Below, in pieces: positions 23,295 through 34,849 of a stretch of 64,000 nt of DNA. This stretch comes from Hymenopus coronatus (Eukaryota > Arthropoda > Insecta > Mantodea > Hymenopodidae): contig CM060890.1 of the NCBI GenBank assembly GCA_030762935.1, forward strand, positions 62,126,765 to 62,190,764, read 5' to 3'. The translations under genes and the position numbers were made by a program. Within the stretch, counting starts at the first letter, position 1. Each line of letters starts with the position of its first letter. The notes under the pieces are model-generated. The model worked only from the letters and a program-made list of their open reading frames with translations. It did no database searches and was not told where the DNA came from.

Positions 23295-23390
23295 ACAAGT
23301 GGTTTTTTCTGGTAAGCCACAAAGAAATCTCTATTTATGTTGAGATGGCATATCCCAATAGCGCCTTACAAGACGTTTCTACTTTTAAGT
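23295..23390 (+). repeat. repeat B copy
   Basis: CTGGTAAGCCACAAAG followed by GTTGAGATGGCATATCCCAA and TAGCGCCTTACAAG matches copies at 57447, 57690 and (inverted) 62075. It directly adjoins the SINE-5 head. Confidence 0.65.
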
Positions 23391-23662
23391 CCCGACTTTC
23401 CCACAAATTTCTGTCTTCAGCATATTCCTCTGTATTGTTCAATTATTACGCTTTACTACATACATGCATTGTTTTATAATCTTCCCTTTCTTTCTCCTTC
23501 CTTCGACCTTCACTCCAGCATCATTCTTTTATTTCTGCTATTTTCCATCTTTACCTGCCGAAACCATTTTAATTATTTTATTTTATTCTCTTACTAATGT
23601 GAATTTAACATTAATTTTTCCCCATATTTTCTGATTTATAAATTTCTATTCTCGATATCCTT
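23391..23662. other. unassigned pyrimidine-rich DNA
   Basis: TC-rich sequence with no recognised feature. The overlapping 86-codon frame at 23337-23597 is low complexity. Confidence 0.4.
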
Positions 23663-23893
23663 GTTGCCCTTAGGCCGCGCCATGGCCGAATGGTTCGACG
23701 CGCCTCTCAACCAAGCGATCGGACATGAGATTTGTGGTGGACAAAGCGGCACAGGGAGGAGTTTTCTCCGGGTTCTGCGGTTTCCCCCGCGATCACATTC
23801 TGCTGGTGCTCCATTTTTATTCCATGTAACATGTCATCTCCAGCGGTGCCGTTGTAATAAAAACGGGCGTTAAACGCTATCAAATTAAAAATC
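23663..23893 (+). mobile_element. SINE-1 copy with box B deleted
   Basis: The head has CATGGCCGAATGGTTCGACG (box A), but the segment that carries GGGTTCGATCCC in the 23024 copy is missing. The sequence runs from CTCTCAACC to AAGCGATCGG. The body and tail (TTTGTGGTGGACAAAGCGG, AACGGGCGTTAAACGCTA) are present. Loss of box B makes Pol III transcription unlikely. Confidence 0.85.
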
Positions 23894-25621
23894 TGGCTGG
23901 CCTTCGCAGTAAAGCCATCTGTCTTGCTAGCAATTTATTTTCTTGACGTCTCCATAATGTCAAAATGTCTGACCTAATGACAAGGTACTCTGTACCAAAG
24001 ATTTAAAAATTATTGTCTTAGTGTTATATATAGTGTAGCTGTTTACTCTTCGGCACTGAGTTTAGAATGATACATTATTTTTCCACTCAGTTATTCGGTT
24101 TTCAATTTTGCACCAGCGTTTACTATCTGGTTCTAAAATTTATTCTAGATATATTACCTTTTTGCTTTATTCATTTACTCATTTTAAATTTCTACGCCTT
24201 CATCATTCTGCTAAATGCATTAAGTTATTAAAACACATACAAGTATCCTCGGAATTATGGGGAGCAGCTTTATCTGCTATTACATATAAAGCATCAGCCA
24301 ACTAACCTAGTAAGTACGTTAATTGGATTTTCCCGAGATTGCTGCCATGGAGTTTGGGAGGTGTTGTAGTATAATCATTAAAATATTAATGAGATGACAT
24401 GATTACAGAAAAGTTTGAATTATAGACATTTAATTTAATTTCACGTTTAGGTGCTTCTATGTGACACCCCTCTCTTTGCTACTCCTTCCCCTACGTTCAA
24501 TAGTAGTTCACTTGCGATAGTTCTTACGCTTCAGCACCTGTACAGAATTTTATTTTTACTCCAACTCTGCTGCATCATACTGAGATATCAGTACCACTTT
24601 TTGCCTAAAAATTGTAATCTTTACTATGTCTTAAAATGTCTTAAAATTAAGAGTCGACGATACACTGCTAAAAATTAGAGTGAGTGAGTGAGTGGTGTTT
24701 AAGTGCCCGTCGACAATTAGGTCATTTGGGCCCGGCTAAAATATAGAGCTACAAGATTTCGTTCCTGTGTATTTTTGTGTCAGTACTTGTTTTCTTGAAT
24801 AAATGAACTATATTTAACATTGACACAATTAATGCTTGCTTTTCTTGAACTACTTGGATGTTGTAAGTAGAAATTTTTCAGAATGGGCGCACCTTCTACT
24901 GAATTACAATAACAAAACAAAAACCTTGCAGTAGCTTGTATGGCGCCTACGAGAATGTATGACTGTTGTACACCTTTGAGGCATTCTTTTGATAAATTAT
25001 CACACGCTTTTTATGGGATACATAACCATTCTTGATCAAAAACATCTGTAAGTTCTTAAAGAGTTGAAGAGCTATAAGACGCATGCGGATACTACATTCT
25101 AACGTAACAACAAGAATGTAGTCTCCAATCATAGCAAGCCAATTCTTTGAGATACTGTAGGTAGCGCTAATTTACTTGCTCCAATACAAAGTGGGGTCCC
25201 AATTCCATTGCAACATGCATAATGTGTACTAGTACATCAATGTTCTTGTCAGCATGTAGTCTCCCTTTGAGACTAAATGTTGACAAGTACCACAAGATCA
25301 GTAACACCATCGATACTGTTGCCACCCGCACCGCTACTGATCCAGAGTCAAATTGGTCAATTTTTTGGAGTGCAGCTTCATCTTGGACTGCAGAACGACG
25401 ATGACAAACACGCAGACGTCCATCGCAAATTCGTATCTGAAAAGAATTGTGAGACAGTGAAAAGTTCTCAGTTATTATGTTGCTGAATAAACATTAATCG
25501 AATTGCCTTATAATGACATCGGAATCGGAGCAACCTTTTAGGCTTTCGTGAACTTAATCACCTCTTGAAACCTGATTTGTATCGTTTGAGCATCGATAGA
25601 GGTCATTTGAGTGGCCTCTAG
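23894..25621. other. unassigned DNA
   Basis: No gene recognised. GAGTGAGTGAGTGGTGTTTA near 24678 resembles a short simple-sequence segment seen in invertebrate repeats, but I cannot place it in a family. Confidence 0.4.
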
Positions 25622-25885
25622 TTGCCTTCCGTGGTGTAATGGTTACCATACTAACTTCATATACCGAAGGTCGCGGGTACAAATCCGGCAGAGCCGATGG
25701 ATTTTTTCGGGTGTGAAAATCCTTAGCATGGCTTCCTACGGAAGTTGGTTCCGTGTCGTAGATTTATGGCACGTAAAAGAACCTCAAGCCTCTGAACAAA
25801 ATTAAGCGGTCTTTCACGCCCAATTTAGAATGGGACTCTGAGAACTACAGTAGTTAAAGAGCGTCCATAAATAACACGCAATCTA
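25622..25885 (+). mobile_element. SINE-2 copy, full length
   Basis: Head: CCGTGGTGTAATGGTTACC (box A-like) and GGTCGCGGGTACAAATCC (box B-like, one change). The body is GATTTTTTCGGGTGTGAAA, GGCTTCCTACGGAAG, CGTGTCGTAGATTTATGG and GCACGTAAAAGAACCTCAAG. The tail is AGAGCGTCCATAAATAA. It has the same architecture as the minus-strand copy at 8039-8320. Confidence 0.88.
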
Positions 25886-27028
25886 TTTTGGGTGATCTCT
25901 AGCAGTAGCAGTGTCGCCGAAGAGCACAAGTGATTACATATCGGTCATATCTACTCATGTTTTTAGGTTTTCGAACCCGGCCTGTTCTTTTAATTTGGAT
26001 GGAAGCTTCAATAAATCTGAAGTGTTAGATTAATATAAATTTCTGTACATTCTGCAACAAAATGTTTAATTGATTTCCAGAAACTCTCAACAATAGATTA
26101 AGCTACGTGGAGCTGCACAGGCAATGTGTGAACTGTTCAAACTTCCTGTAGCAGTGTAAATGCTCGAACTACTTCAACTACATTGACCAGGCTACACATG
26201 TTGCCTGAAAAATGTAATAAATAGTAGAACAAAGATGTAATATTTGTTTATGACACTAAATGTTGTCTTAAATCATTGCAATCTTTACATAACCCACTTC
26301 AGTTTTCAACGTAACATAGAATATTGTATTACTGGCAGGTGGCCTTTGCTTTAAATGTGGGGAGTATATATTAATTAAATTTAATTGAGCAATTCTTTAT
26401 ACTACTTAAACCTTCAAATACAACTGGAAAAATACTACACTCAAACAAAATTTTGTCCCTCTTATATTTTGAACAGTATATACGTCATTACAAGAATAGA
26501 AAACCATGTTCAGTTGTATCACACATTTAGGATAACTTATATATATTATCAGCTGAGCAGCGAAGAACTATTCATTTGAATAAAATACTTCAGAGCTTAC
26601 TTTTGGCATAAATGGAGCCATTCATGGTATTCGGAGCAAAATTCTTTTAAGAAAATTCAGGGATTCTACTTGCTCTACCGCGTATTGCATTATAGGCATA
26701 GAAGTTAAATTATACTCCACACCAAAGTATTATATTACAAGGATGCGACACGATTCTAGTAGGTGACTGGAAATCAATGCTTTGACCTCTCTCCACACTA
26801 GAGACATTGTTACTTTAATATCAAGAGTAAAGCACTTACGGGAGAGGAGCAAGGACACCTTAAGTGGAGTGCTTAAAACCAGATAAGGGTCGTGGAAGAG
26901 ACGCTTAAGTATTGTTTACCAACATAAATAGCTACACATTATATCTACATGATTACACTCAACTGTATTGAAAGAATGCAGAAGGTTGCTGCAGACACCA
27001 CACACATACACATCACGCGCTCTCACGT
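25886..27028. other. unassigned AT-rich DNA
   Basis: Nothing recognised. Confidence 0.4.
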
Positions 27029-27562
27029 GCATGTATGTGTGCATGCATGTATGTATGTATGTATGTATGTATGTATGTATGTATGTATGTATGTATGTAT
27101 GTATGTATGTATGTATGTATGTATGTATGTATGTATGTATGTATGTATGTATGTATGTATGCATGCATGTATTTATGTATGTATGCGTGTGTGTAATAAT
27201 GCGTGTGTGTATGTGTGCATGTATGTGTGCATGTATGTATGTATGCGTGTGTGTATGTGTGCATGTGTGCATGTATGTGTGCATGTATGTATGTATGTAT
27301 GTATGTATGTATGTATGTATGTATGTATGTATGTATGTATGTATGTATGTATGTATGTATGTATGTATGTATGTATGTATGTATGTATGTATGTATGTAT
27401 GTGTATGTGTGTATGTATGTATGTATGCGTGTGCGTATGTGTGCATGTGTGCATGTATGTGTTCATGTATGTATGTATGTATGTATGTATGTATGTATGT
27501 ATGTATGTATGTATGTATGTATGTATGTATGTCTGTATGTATGTACGTACGAACGTACGTGC
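27029..27562. repeat. (ATGT)n microsatellite
   Basis: About 530 bp is dominated by ATGT repeats, interrupted by GTGTGC and GCATGC variants near 27160-27290 and 27410-27470, so three purer blocks are visible. Because four is not a multiple of three, all frames stay open and encode MYVC or IHTY-type repeats on the two strands. Frames of up to 298 codons here are artefacts. Confidence 0.98.
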
Positions 27563-29364
27563 GCAGATTTCCCTTATACGTAGGAGTAGTAGTACTTAAT
27601 GTAGTGTACCGGAGGGAATTAGACCTCAAGGTGTTCTTCATCTCGACGCGCCTCATGTCAGTATAATAGCCGCCAAGAGGTGATTTCCAAAGCGCAACCA
27701 TCTCTTTGAGAGGGTGCCACCACCGCAGGCCTCGCCGACACTTACAACCTCGAAAGAAAGACCAGACGGATGAAATGGAAGGACTGGAAATTCGGGGCAA
27801 TAAACGCAGCATTCGCCTAGTGAACCGGGAATACCCCGAAAAACCAATGTGTCAGAAATACCAGCCGCTGCCTTATATGTAACTTTAAAGCAGAGAGATG
27901 AGTGCAGACGCACTTTCAATGAAATGAAGCCTAATTTACATTCCATTTTCTTGAATGTTACAAAGAAAAACTTGTCAGAGTTAAACTATTATGAATCTTT
28001 TTTTAAACTTAGCTGCTGGAAGCTCAATTTACCATTAACATAAATTTATTATATACAACCGTTAAAATCCTTCTTTCGCGGTTTCGTGTTAAATTTCAGT
28101 TAGACTAAACCAAAGAGGTAAAAATGTTACTGGAAAATAGCATCCAAGCTTATACAAAATAAGAAAAAGCCACATTTTTTAACGATAAGCAGAGAAGGTT
28201 GGTGATATTTTACTCCTGGATGTGATCGCGTGCGACCTCTAGCAGACTTTCTGTAGAAACCAATTAAAATCTTCTTAAAGAGCACACGCAAGGCCGCTGC
28301 AATATATTAAGGCAAGGAAGCTAGATTTGAAAATCACATGCTAGGTCAACGTTAATAGATAATGAATTGGTATTCATACTTCCCTAAAATATGTAGAAGT
28401 TGCATGCAACTTGAGATTAGTGTCGATGAAGGAAAGCAACACTAAGCATGACTTTTTTTCCATTTAAGTACCGCCTCTAACAATCGAAGGTCAAAGCAAT
28501 GGCTTGTACCTTTAGAGCAATTGATCGTCGCTAAAGATGTTTACTCCTTTTACCCTTATATTAATTTTTATATTTTTGATTACCTTGAATTGTGTTTAAC
28601 TATATTATATTTTCACATACATTCACGCTGTCTCATACATGTACAGTTTAATTTATAGGTAATGGAAAAAAGTAACTGTTTAGTTAAAATATAAGAATTT
28701 GGAAAAACTTCGAGTGATTTCGTGCCTATAGCTCTAAGAAGTTCCGTATAAATTAACAGAACAGGGACAGAAAAAGAAAACGTTTTCTCCCATAACTTTT
28801 CTATGCCGTAGCCAAAAATTGTAATCTTATAAGAATACATCAAGCTGGTCCAGCTGTGAAAGAAGTAAACTCAGAACCTAAAATAAGCTAAATCTATAAC
28901 TGAGTCAAGATATAATTTATGGTTCCCAAGCGAGGCTCTTCATGGAATACCCCGACACCAAATACAAGTTGAAGAATGCTCCTTTAATTTATTTTCTAAG
29001 ATTGACATTCAGGATTTGGATAAAAATGTTACATATGAGATTTTGTCATTTATATGAATTTGATAATTTTTACATTCAGGTGGCCTTCACTGCTAATTCT
29101 TCAATCTTTAATCTATTTCATATCAATCCAGATAAGTATTTGTAGGGATCATTTCAATGCATATTTTTCTTATATATACAGATGGAATTCACAAACATAG
29201 TAAGAAAAAGTGATAGTTAAAAATGTTAAGAGCTGGTCCCTAAGTGATTGGTATGAACTCTGTTGCATAAACCAACGAAATGACAGAAATAAAAAAGAAT
29301 AACGATTTTAAAGACGAAAAAAGCACAAGAATTGGAAGATTATAACCAACTAAAATGAATGCCC
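27563..29364. other. unassigned DNA
   Basis: The part from 27570 to 27930 is G+C-richer and gives a 97-codon minus-strand frame with no motif. The rest is AT-rich with no recognised feature. Confidence 0.4.
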
Positions 29365-29695
29365 CGAAAGTAGGCAACTATACAAAATATGTATTTAACA
29401 TAAATGGTATGCTTTAAGAGATCTACAATTTCTGTTTAATAAGATTTTGTCTATCATTAACCTTTGTCAATTAAGAATGAAGAGGACTTCCAGAGGTTAT
29501 TCCCATAAAATTCACGAAATACCTCTCATTTGTTACGAGCATATTTGAAAAAATATGGCATTTTATCAAAGGTGTTTGAACAATTTTTGAGAAGAACATA
29601 AATTCTAAAGCTTTTTCATTTAAGTTGTAGTTTATAGAAGAGGATTTATTTCAGAACTATCCGTGTCGCATCTTTTCATTTCTGAGCTATGCATT
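29365..29695 (+). repeat. A-element fragment, middle part
   Basis: Order preserved: TAAGAGATCTACAATTTCTG, GACTTCCAGAGGTTATTCCC, ATTTTTGAGAAGAACATAA and CCGTGTCGCATC. Both termini are absent. Confidence 0.75.
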
Positions 29696-30149
29696 GAGAC
29701 AATATAGTTGATCTAAGAGCTTATTCGATGTTTTTATAAAGGAAAATGTTAGCATAAGCACGCCAAAAATGGTTGTATGCATGTTTGCATATTCGGGAAG
29801 CATGTAGGTAAATATTATTTGCCGCGTCTTTCATTCCGTGTGAAATCACTCAAGAGGAACAACGTGGCAACCAGTTACCAGAGAGTAACATGTGAATGTA
29901 AATAATCTATAAAAATATTAAATTTTAATATTAAATTTTATGCAAAAGTATAGTTGTGTTCCCAGCTCGTGAACCGTTGAAGAAATGGGTACACAACACA
30001 CACACACATAAGTACAGATAAGGTGACACAGGCAGATAGAAACTTATTGAAGAATAACATGCAGCCTACCTTAAGAGATTGGTGTCTGTGTATATTCCGT
30101 GTCCAGATCTGAGCCGACGCTGTTTCATTTTCTGAAGAAGAAGATTAGT
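29696..30149. other. unassigned DNA
   Basis: AT-rich. Nothing recognised. Confidence 0.4.
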
Positions 30150-30537
30150 TTTGTGTGTATGTGTGTGTATCTGTGGACAGCATAGCTCAAAAACGAAACT
30201 CTCGTTAAATATCAAACTTGGTATATAAGCTCAAAACCTTCCAAGGCTGCCCCACAAAGATTTGCAACGAAATTCCTGCCCCCCGCATTACCTGTATATG
30301 CGACAATTTTTAGAAAAATTTGATTTTATCAAAATTAGCTTTAACAATTTTTATTAAAATACCATATGTTTAAGATATTTTCTGGCAAACGCAATGTATA
30401 TCTTGAACTTCTGGGAATAGCCTCTAAAGATTTCTTCAATCTGGATGAATTTTGCAAGTAAGAGAGATAAAGAAACTCACTAGATTTCATTAAAACACTT
30501 TATGACAGACATTTTTTGAAATAATATTAAATGAGTT
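30150..30537 (-). repeat. A-element fragment, middle part
   Basis: The minus-strand order matches: CTCAAAAACGAAACTCTCG, AATATCAAACTTGGTATATA, TAGCTTTAACAATTTTTATT and GGAATAGCCTCTAAAG. Its right boundary (about 30537) cuts the transposase-like frame that lies to the right. Confidence 0.78.
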
Positions 30538-30845
30538 AACCGTATTATTCTTCGAATAACTGTACCATTAATGTCATTGATTTGCGCAACAGTATGCGCT
30601 GGTCTAGTTCTTCTTCTTTTTACAGAAATGCTCAATATACTATTTTCTCCTCTTGGCCGCAGCTCTTTCTTCGGCTTACGAATTCTCTTTATTATTGACA
30701 CAGAAGCACCATTATAATATGCAGCCCGCTGTGTCATTTGTGACACTGGATAAAAATACTGTTTATTTAGAGCTTCTTCTATAGCACTACTTATAATTTC
30801 ACGCCCTTCTGAATGCACTACCGTACATTTTTTAACTTCAGACAT
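30538..30845 (-). pseudogene. N-terminal fragment of an arthropod DDE (IS630/Tc1-type) transposase
   Basis: The frame starts at an ATG at 30845 and encodes MSEVKKCTVVHSEGREIISS, then QRAAYYNGASVSIIKRIRK. That stretch matches the helix-turn-helix of a transposase family common in arthropod genomes (pattern: REII..., then RAA...TG.S...I.RI.KE). It goes on to INDINGTVIRRII, the usual lead into the catalytic part. The catalytic part is missing: from about 30537 the reading passes into A-element sequence, which supplies the last 18 or so residues (LFQKMSVIKCFNEI). Family assignment is from memory of motif spacing and is moderately secure. Confidence 0.6.
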
Positions 30846-31454
30846 GGTGACAAGAATAGAAAATCTTCTTATAGCATTGAACTACTTCTGCACCTTATCA
30901 TGCTAAGTAGGCTATGGTAGGTTAATACACATATCTCCAGGAACGACAACTGTATAATAGCTCACCGAGTAACTAGATATAGCTTTCCCCTCTCCCCACA
31001 CCTCATCCTGCAGGGCTCACCAGCTCAGAACACAACTACAGATAGTCTAAAGAAAACATTGTAAATATGTTATTTGTATTTGTATCTCAAATGTTTAAAC
31101 ACAAAGCATGATGGGTATAATACGCACTATAATTATAGTCGAGTTTATTGAGAATACAGGGGGTTCTTACCAGAGAAGTGCACAGTTTTGTTATTTCAGT
31201 AAGAATAGCAATTATTTTTCAGTCTACTCCTCGACTAATCGTTCTGAGAGCAGAGGAAGCAGATCTTCAGTGCGAGTCTTTGTAAATACTTAGAGTCTTA
31301 AAGCTTCTCTGACAGGCACAGCCCCTCAAATTAAATAAATAATTAAATATTACGATAGTACCATCCGCACTAAGACGTGAACACACAAAGATTATATTTC
31401 AAATTGGTAAAAAATTTAGGGCATCCTAAATACTTATATATTAATACAACATGG
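30846..31454. other. unassigned DNA 5' of the transposase fragment
   Basis: This may include the 5' UTR or terminal sequence of that transposon, but no inverted repeat could be paired because the other end is lost. Confidence 0.35.
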
Positions 31455-31575
31455 ACATACAAACGCTCGGACCTTCTTCTAAAAATATTAGTTTTGGATT
31501 CAGGAGGACTCATAGCAATTATTTCCGCTGAAATCTCAAATTCGAAGTTTTGGATAAAATTAAACAAATCTCTTA
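31455..31575 (+). repeat. A-element fragment, near 3' end
   Basis: CGGACCTTCTTCTAAAAATA, GATTCAGGAGGACTCA and TTCCGCTGAAATCTCAAATT match the segment just before the terminal hairpin. The hairpin itself is absent. Confidence 0.65.
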
Positions 31576-31659
31576 ATTATAGTGTGTAGTACATAATATA
31601 AAAATCTGATGTACATTCACATGGGACACTATTAACGAAATGTTGTTATTTTTTCTCCA

Positions 31660-32045
31660 AAGCAATCAAGCGATTTGGTTGAAATACAATATGTTTAAGA
31701 TATTTATATTACAGAGTAATAGAATTTTCTGTAAAAGAACCTGCGAAATCTCTTCATTCTGAATTAGCATAGTACAACTGGTAAACTGTAAGAGAATACA
31801 CGAAATGTGACTGCACATAAAATATAGAACTCGTTTAAGCATACAATTTATGTCAGACACATTCAGTATCCTTATTCATTTCTGATATATTTCAAAGTGC
31901 TTGTAATTTTTTAAAGTAGGAAGTCGTTATTTGTTTTTTTCCTTTAGACATGCTAAGAAAACAAATTTCGAAGCAGTCACATAATAGTCAAACTTTTGAA
32001 CTCTATCTCTTTAGCCTTACTATCCTTCTTAAGAATGTAGAGACA
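31660..32045 (-). repeat. A-element fragment, middle to 5' part
   Basis: The minus-strand blocks equivalent to AGTTTACCAGTTGTACTATG and CAGAAATGAATAAGGATACT are recognisable, with strong divergence. Confidence 0.65.
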
Positions 32046-32174
32046 ATAGGAAAGCTTATCTGGATTATACAAAAATTATACAGAAGAAAAAACTTATAAA
32101 CTTAGCTATAGAACAGTGAATAGAGAATCATCCTAATTATTTTTTCAAAGGTATCAGTTTCTTACTGTCTCTCT

Positions 32175-33530
32175 TTTACTTTCTCTACAACGCACTACGT
32201 ACATAATACATAAGAGAAGGCATTTTAATCCACCCAAAGATTATATGAGACTTTTTCTCAGAAAATGTATTGTTGAGATTTGCTTAGTAAAAAACCAGTT
32301 TCAATGTGTGTGTGTGTGTGTGTTTTTTTTTTTTGTGTGTCTGTAAAGCATAATTCAACAACGAAAAGTCTCTTAAAACACAAACTTGGTACTCAAGTTC
32401 AGCAGCTTTGAAGGAAGCGACGCGAAGATTTTCAAGAAAATCCCCCCAGTACAAACTACCCTTTAAATGGAAATTGTTTCCAACATTTTTAATTTATCAA
32501 TAAATAATACTTACTCATGGTTAAAATACCTTATATTTAAGACGATGCATCTGTAAAATTTGACCAAAGTAATGAAAAATTACAAAAACATTTTGTTTAA
32601 TAATTAAATTATATGAATTTTAACTTTAAGACTATATATATTTTTCCTCACTTCGAGAACTTTAATTACCAATTAACTGAATTATTGGTAGGACCATACT
32701 TATTAATAGTGACTTCCAAAGTTAAACCTTTTTTCCAATACTTTGCTATTCTTAAAATGTTTCACACTATGCAATTTTTCCACAAATGTTATAATACATC
32801 TCAAGAAATGTAATAAAGAAAATAGTCGTATTAATTTTTGTATTAATGCTCCAATTTTGATAAATGATTACATTTTCAAAAATCAAGAAACTTGGAGGGT
32901 ACAAAGGATAATAATTTTTCTAACTACGGCTAATATAAATTAGATACAATATGATATTTATATTTGTAAATTGGTTTACTGCAGAACTGGCCCCTTTAGG
33001 TGAATATTTTTGGAAAGCACACTATGTAGCTTACTTTTACTGTAACAACAAAACAAAAATATTTATTTAAATAAGCACGCAAGCTAGAATTTTTATACGT
33101 TTTAGAAATGTGGTATTCTTGTGTATAATAACTGGTATAAGTTTCAATAACATGTCTTTCATGCTGAGTATTTTCCAAATTTCACAGATGCATATCTTAA
33201 AATATTTTCATGACAAATAAAATTTCTATCTTGAATCTTCTGGAAATAGCTTCTCTAGGTCTTCTTAATACAGATGACTTTTGTATAACTGGTAAATTGT
33301 AAAAGGTAGACGAAAACTTACTACACGCAAAAATGTAGAGGGGGTTTAAATTTATGCCATTTTTTGTGAAGTTAACCATTTCTGAAATATTCCTTGATAC
33401 TGGTTTAAATTTGATATACTGAAAATATTTATCAAATTTCAAGTTATTATTCGTTTATTTTTCTCCTTGTCAAGTAAAGGAACGAAATTTCATAGCTCCT
33501 AAATAATTTTCCTAATTTTTCATTTGTATA
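32175..33530 (-). repeat. A-element split by a nested insertion
   Basis: The minus strand carries the 3' end with TTTTACTTTCTCTACAACGC and a hairpin remnant (CACTACGTACATAATAC), then the middle blocks up to 32540. After the insertion at 32541-33196 the same element resumes with ATTTTCATGACAAATAAAAT and AACTGGTAAATTGTAAAAGG. The extreme 5' end is absent. A GT/T tract lies at 32308-32340. Confidence 0.82.
32541..33196. mobile_element. putative TTAA-flanked MITE (piggyBac-like), nested in A-element
   Basis: The 656-bp segment that interrupts the A-element is bounded by TTAA on both sides (32537-32540 and 33197-33200). Its ends are imperfect inverted repeats: left ATGCATCTGTAAAATTTG, right CAAATTTCACAGATGCAT. 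TTAA duplication is the signature of the piggyBac superfamily. The interior is AT-rich with only short open frames, so it would be non-autonomous. TTAA is common in AT-rich DNA, so family assignment is inference. Confidence 0.6.
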
Positions 33531-33639
33531 GACCTCTTTAATATATATGGTCGTATCAGGAGAGGCTTCGACTTGAGAAACAACAGCTGGTGTTTATCTC
33601 GCTGGCTGTAGGTTTCTTAACGTTGGTTTTTCGGTTTTA

Positions 33640-33805
33640 TACTATTAAACCCACACTCATTCACTATCACATTCATACTTCCAGACTCTGTGGGGATAAG
33701 GATTGATCCTGGTAAAAGAAAAATTTCCTGCCTCAGCCGGGAATTGAACACGGTACATCTGGATGAGAAGCCGGAACGCTGACCATTCTATCGTAGAAGC
33801 AGTAA
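33640..33805 (-). mobile_element. SINE-3 copy, 3'-truncated
   Basis: The minus strand has the head region with GGTCAGCGTTCCGGCTTCTC and a box B-like GTTCAATTCCCGGC. The body follows with GGCAGGAAATTTTTCTTTTA and CAGAGTCTGGAAGTATGAAT. The AAAGCCCCC and GGGGGCTATA tail is missing. Confidence 0.8.
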
Positions 33806-33971
33806 CTTTTTAAATGATTTGACTATCGTGTTAGCTGTTCAAGTCCCTTATTCCTGTTGTATAAGGAAATAATGTATAATAAAAAAGTTTCTTCTAATTT
33901 TTAACTTGAAAAGCGTCGAGAAGATAAAATAATTACATTTTCATAAAGCAATCTGTTGCAACATAAGTTGT

Positions 33972-34240
33972 GCCAAGCGGGAGACCTGGGTTCGATTCCC
34001 AGTACCGGAGTGGGGATTTTCCCCGCTGGGAGACCTGGACCGAAGTGCACTCAGCCTCGTGAGATCCTTGGGGGGCCATCGAGGAGCTACTTGATGGAGA
34101 ACTAGCGGCTTCCGGTAATGAGGACCGCATTAACCAGTCGGGGAGAGATTCGAAGCGCTAACCACGTCTCAGGCTCCTATACTGCACCCCATCCATGACG
34201 TCTGGAGGTTCTGTGTCCTGGGTAAACAAAAGATAAGGCA
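33972..34240 (+). mobile_element. SINE-4 copy, 5'-truncated
   Basis: It starts inside the head with TGCCAAGCGGGAGACCTGGG and box B GGGTTCGATTCCC. The body has CAGTACCGGAGTGGGGATTT, TGCACTCAGCCTCGTGAG, CCGCATTAACCAGTCGGG and GCACCCCATCCATGACGTCT. It matches the complete copy at 45288-45614 and lacks box A and the last part of the tail. Confidence 0.88.
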
Positions 34241-34849
34241 AATATTAAATTCCTCGTGGAAACAGTGAAGTAGTCCATGGTAGCCTATAAAAGCCTCGAA
34301 TGTTGTCATCAATATGGGAGCTAATGTGTGTTTTTATTAGGAATAAAAATAAGATTGAAAAGACGCTTTAAGCCTCCTTAAGTATCTTATTTGTACCGCG
34401 GAAAAGGCTCTTCAGTCCGTAAAGCACTTTTAAAGACTAGCCCGAAGAGGGCTTTGATAAGTTGGTTGATTGAAGATAAGGGCGCTTTGTGTTCCAACAT
34501 TGATTAAAAGCAGCTTCGCCAATTCTTAACTGATGTTAGCACCGATGTACTTGAGTGCTCTTGAAAACACAAAATAACACTTGAGTATTCGTCGAGAAAT
34601 GAGAGCTATTAGAACAGATTTTATGGAAAGAATATTCTCAAAAGCGCATCGGCTTTATCTACATGAAGTTTCCAGACTTTAAAATGCTGAACAACTGACC
34701 ACGGAATTTAAGTTGCGCTGGATTGAGTGTCTGATGCGAAAAATTCCACCTTATTAGAATTTTATCTTCAAAATAATATAATCACACATTTTGTTTTACC
34801 ATCACGGGATACAAAGTCTGGTCTTAAACTATGGGTGAAAAATCTCATT
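34241..34849. other. unassigned DNA
   Basis: Nothing recognised. Confidence 0.4.

Noticed and set aside
26916..27812. Open frames of up to 298 codons on both strands
   Set aside because: They are produced by the ATGT microsatellite, whose period keeps every frame open. The peptides are pure repeats.
33933..34130. 65-codon minus-strand frame
   Set aside because: It is antisense to the SINE-4 copy at 33972-34240.
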